Assembly: GCA_016704655.1 (NCBI GenBank)
Contig: JADIZR010000004.1
Coordinates: forward strand, 1 to 64,000
DNA: 64,000 bases
Direction of reading: 5' to 3'
DNA from: Pseudomonadota bacterium
GTDB lineage: Bacteria; Pseudomonadota; Gammaproteobacteria; Steroidobacterales; Steroidobacteraceae
This document shows, in pieces, positions 63,819-64,000 of this stretch (the stretch's first letter is position 1; each line of letters begins with the position of its first letter). The notes beneath the pieces are model-generated. The model saw nothing but the letters and a program-made list of their open reading frames with translations, had not been told where the DNA came from and made no database searches. The position numbers were made by a program, and so were the translations under genes.

Positions 63819-64000
63819 GCGCTGCTCCGTGCGGGCTCTGCGGCCACCCACCGGCCCCGCAGCGAATTCGGCATCGCCTCGGTGATGACGACGTCGGTGA
63901 AGCGGTTGATGAGAGCGACCGGGCCATCGAAATTGACCCAGCGGTTGTTCGCGGTGCGGCCCGCGAGCTGGCGCGTGTCACGCCTGGAAGGCCTTTCGAC
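63815..64000 (-). CDS. miaB: MiaB C-terminal fragment (TRAM domain), 5' end outside the window
   Basis: The last 61 residues of the tRNA-2-methylthio-N6-isopentenyladenosine synthase. VERPSRRDTRQLAGRTANNR begins the window edge, followed by RWVNFDGPVALINRFTDVVI and TEAMPNSLRGRWVAAEPA, the TRAM domain pattern. The radical-SAM part is beyond 64000. Ends at a TGA (63815-63817) overlapping the phoH start. Confidence 0.9.
   Translation of the reverse strand, partial: VERPSRRDTRQLAGRTANNRWVNFDGPVALINRFTDVVITEAMPNSLRGRWVAAEPARSSA

Overview
The window is about 64 kb of GC-rich chromosome from a gammaproteobacterium. This follows from gammaproteobacterial gene neighbourhoods: ubiI-ubiH-pepP-ygfB beside a TIGR02449 coiled-coil gene, zapA, 6S RNA and ygfA; tldD-nitrilase-yhdP-rng-maf; rlmH-rsfS-nadD-holA with leuS-lptE; lnt-corC-ybeY-phoH-miaB; and a Vfr-type CRP. 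The order within the class (Xanthomonadales, Nevskiales or Steroidobacterales type) cannot be settled from sequence alone.

Layout. 1-9 kb: the 3' part of katG, a DUF2189 membrane protein, an AidB-like acyl-CoA dehydrogenase and a ubiquinone hydroxylase/aminopeptidase operon on the minus strand. 9-16 kb, plus strand: cell-division and 6S RNA block, an EVE protein, a 22-residue lysine peptide with its own promoter and terminator, rpiA, and glycolate oxidase glcDEF. 16-27.2 kb, almost all minus strand: an accessory block of small genes (VOC, GFA, DUF1697, three GNATs, DUF1801, DUF4386, DUF4440, AHSA1, DUF3224, PhnB-like) interrupted by a PgaC-type glycosyltransferase with a YaiO-type outer-membrane barrel. 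It contains at least one convincing integron attC site (25049-25108), so part of it is probably a chromosomal cassette cluster without an integrase in view. It ends at tRNA-Gln(CUG). 27.5-39.7 kb: rpsI-rplM, coq7, vfr, rpe, djlA, purC, a BtuF-like binding protein, yihY, DUF1993, pmbA, yjgA, purEK. 39.7-49.7 kb: an ATPase-FHA fusion, tldD, nitrilase, yhdP, rng, maf, the last four genes chained by 4-nt overlaps. 49.7-57.2 kb: osmC, rlmH, rsfS, nadD, holA, an inserted proline iminopeptidase, truncated lptE, leuS. 57.4-64 kb: SPFH/NfeD pair, a metallo-beta-lactamase-fold protein, lnt, corC, ybeY, phoH and the 3' end of miaB.

Two cautions apply to any use of this annotation. First, many genes, including ones expected to be indispensable (rpe, purC, coq7, holo-lptE), carry single-base frameshifts, concentrated at 20.1-25 kb and 28.9-34.4 kb and often in C or G runs. 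This looks like sequencing error rather than decay; coordinates of those genes span the whole corrected reading. Second, the leuS-lptE junction lacks roughly 150-200 bases, which may be a true deletion or an assembly artefact.

The most interesting points are the attC site and cassette-like block, the two palindromic arrays of a 9-bp purine/pyrimidine unit that flank leuS-lptE-pip, the leuS-lptE junction, a 29-bp inverted repeat at 35864-35939, and the lysine-, alanine- or acid-rich extensions on several otherwise ordinary proteins.
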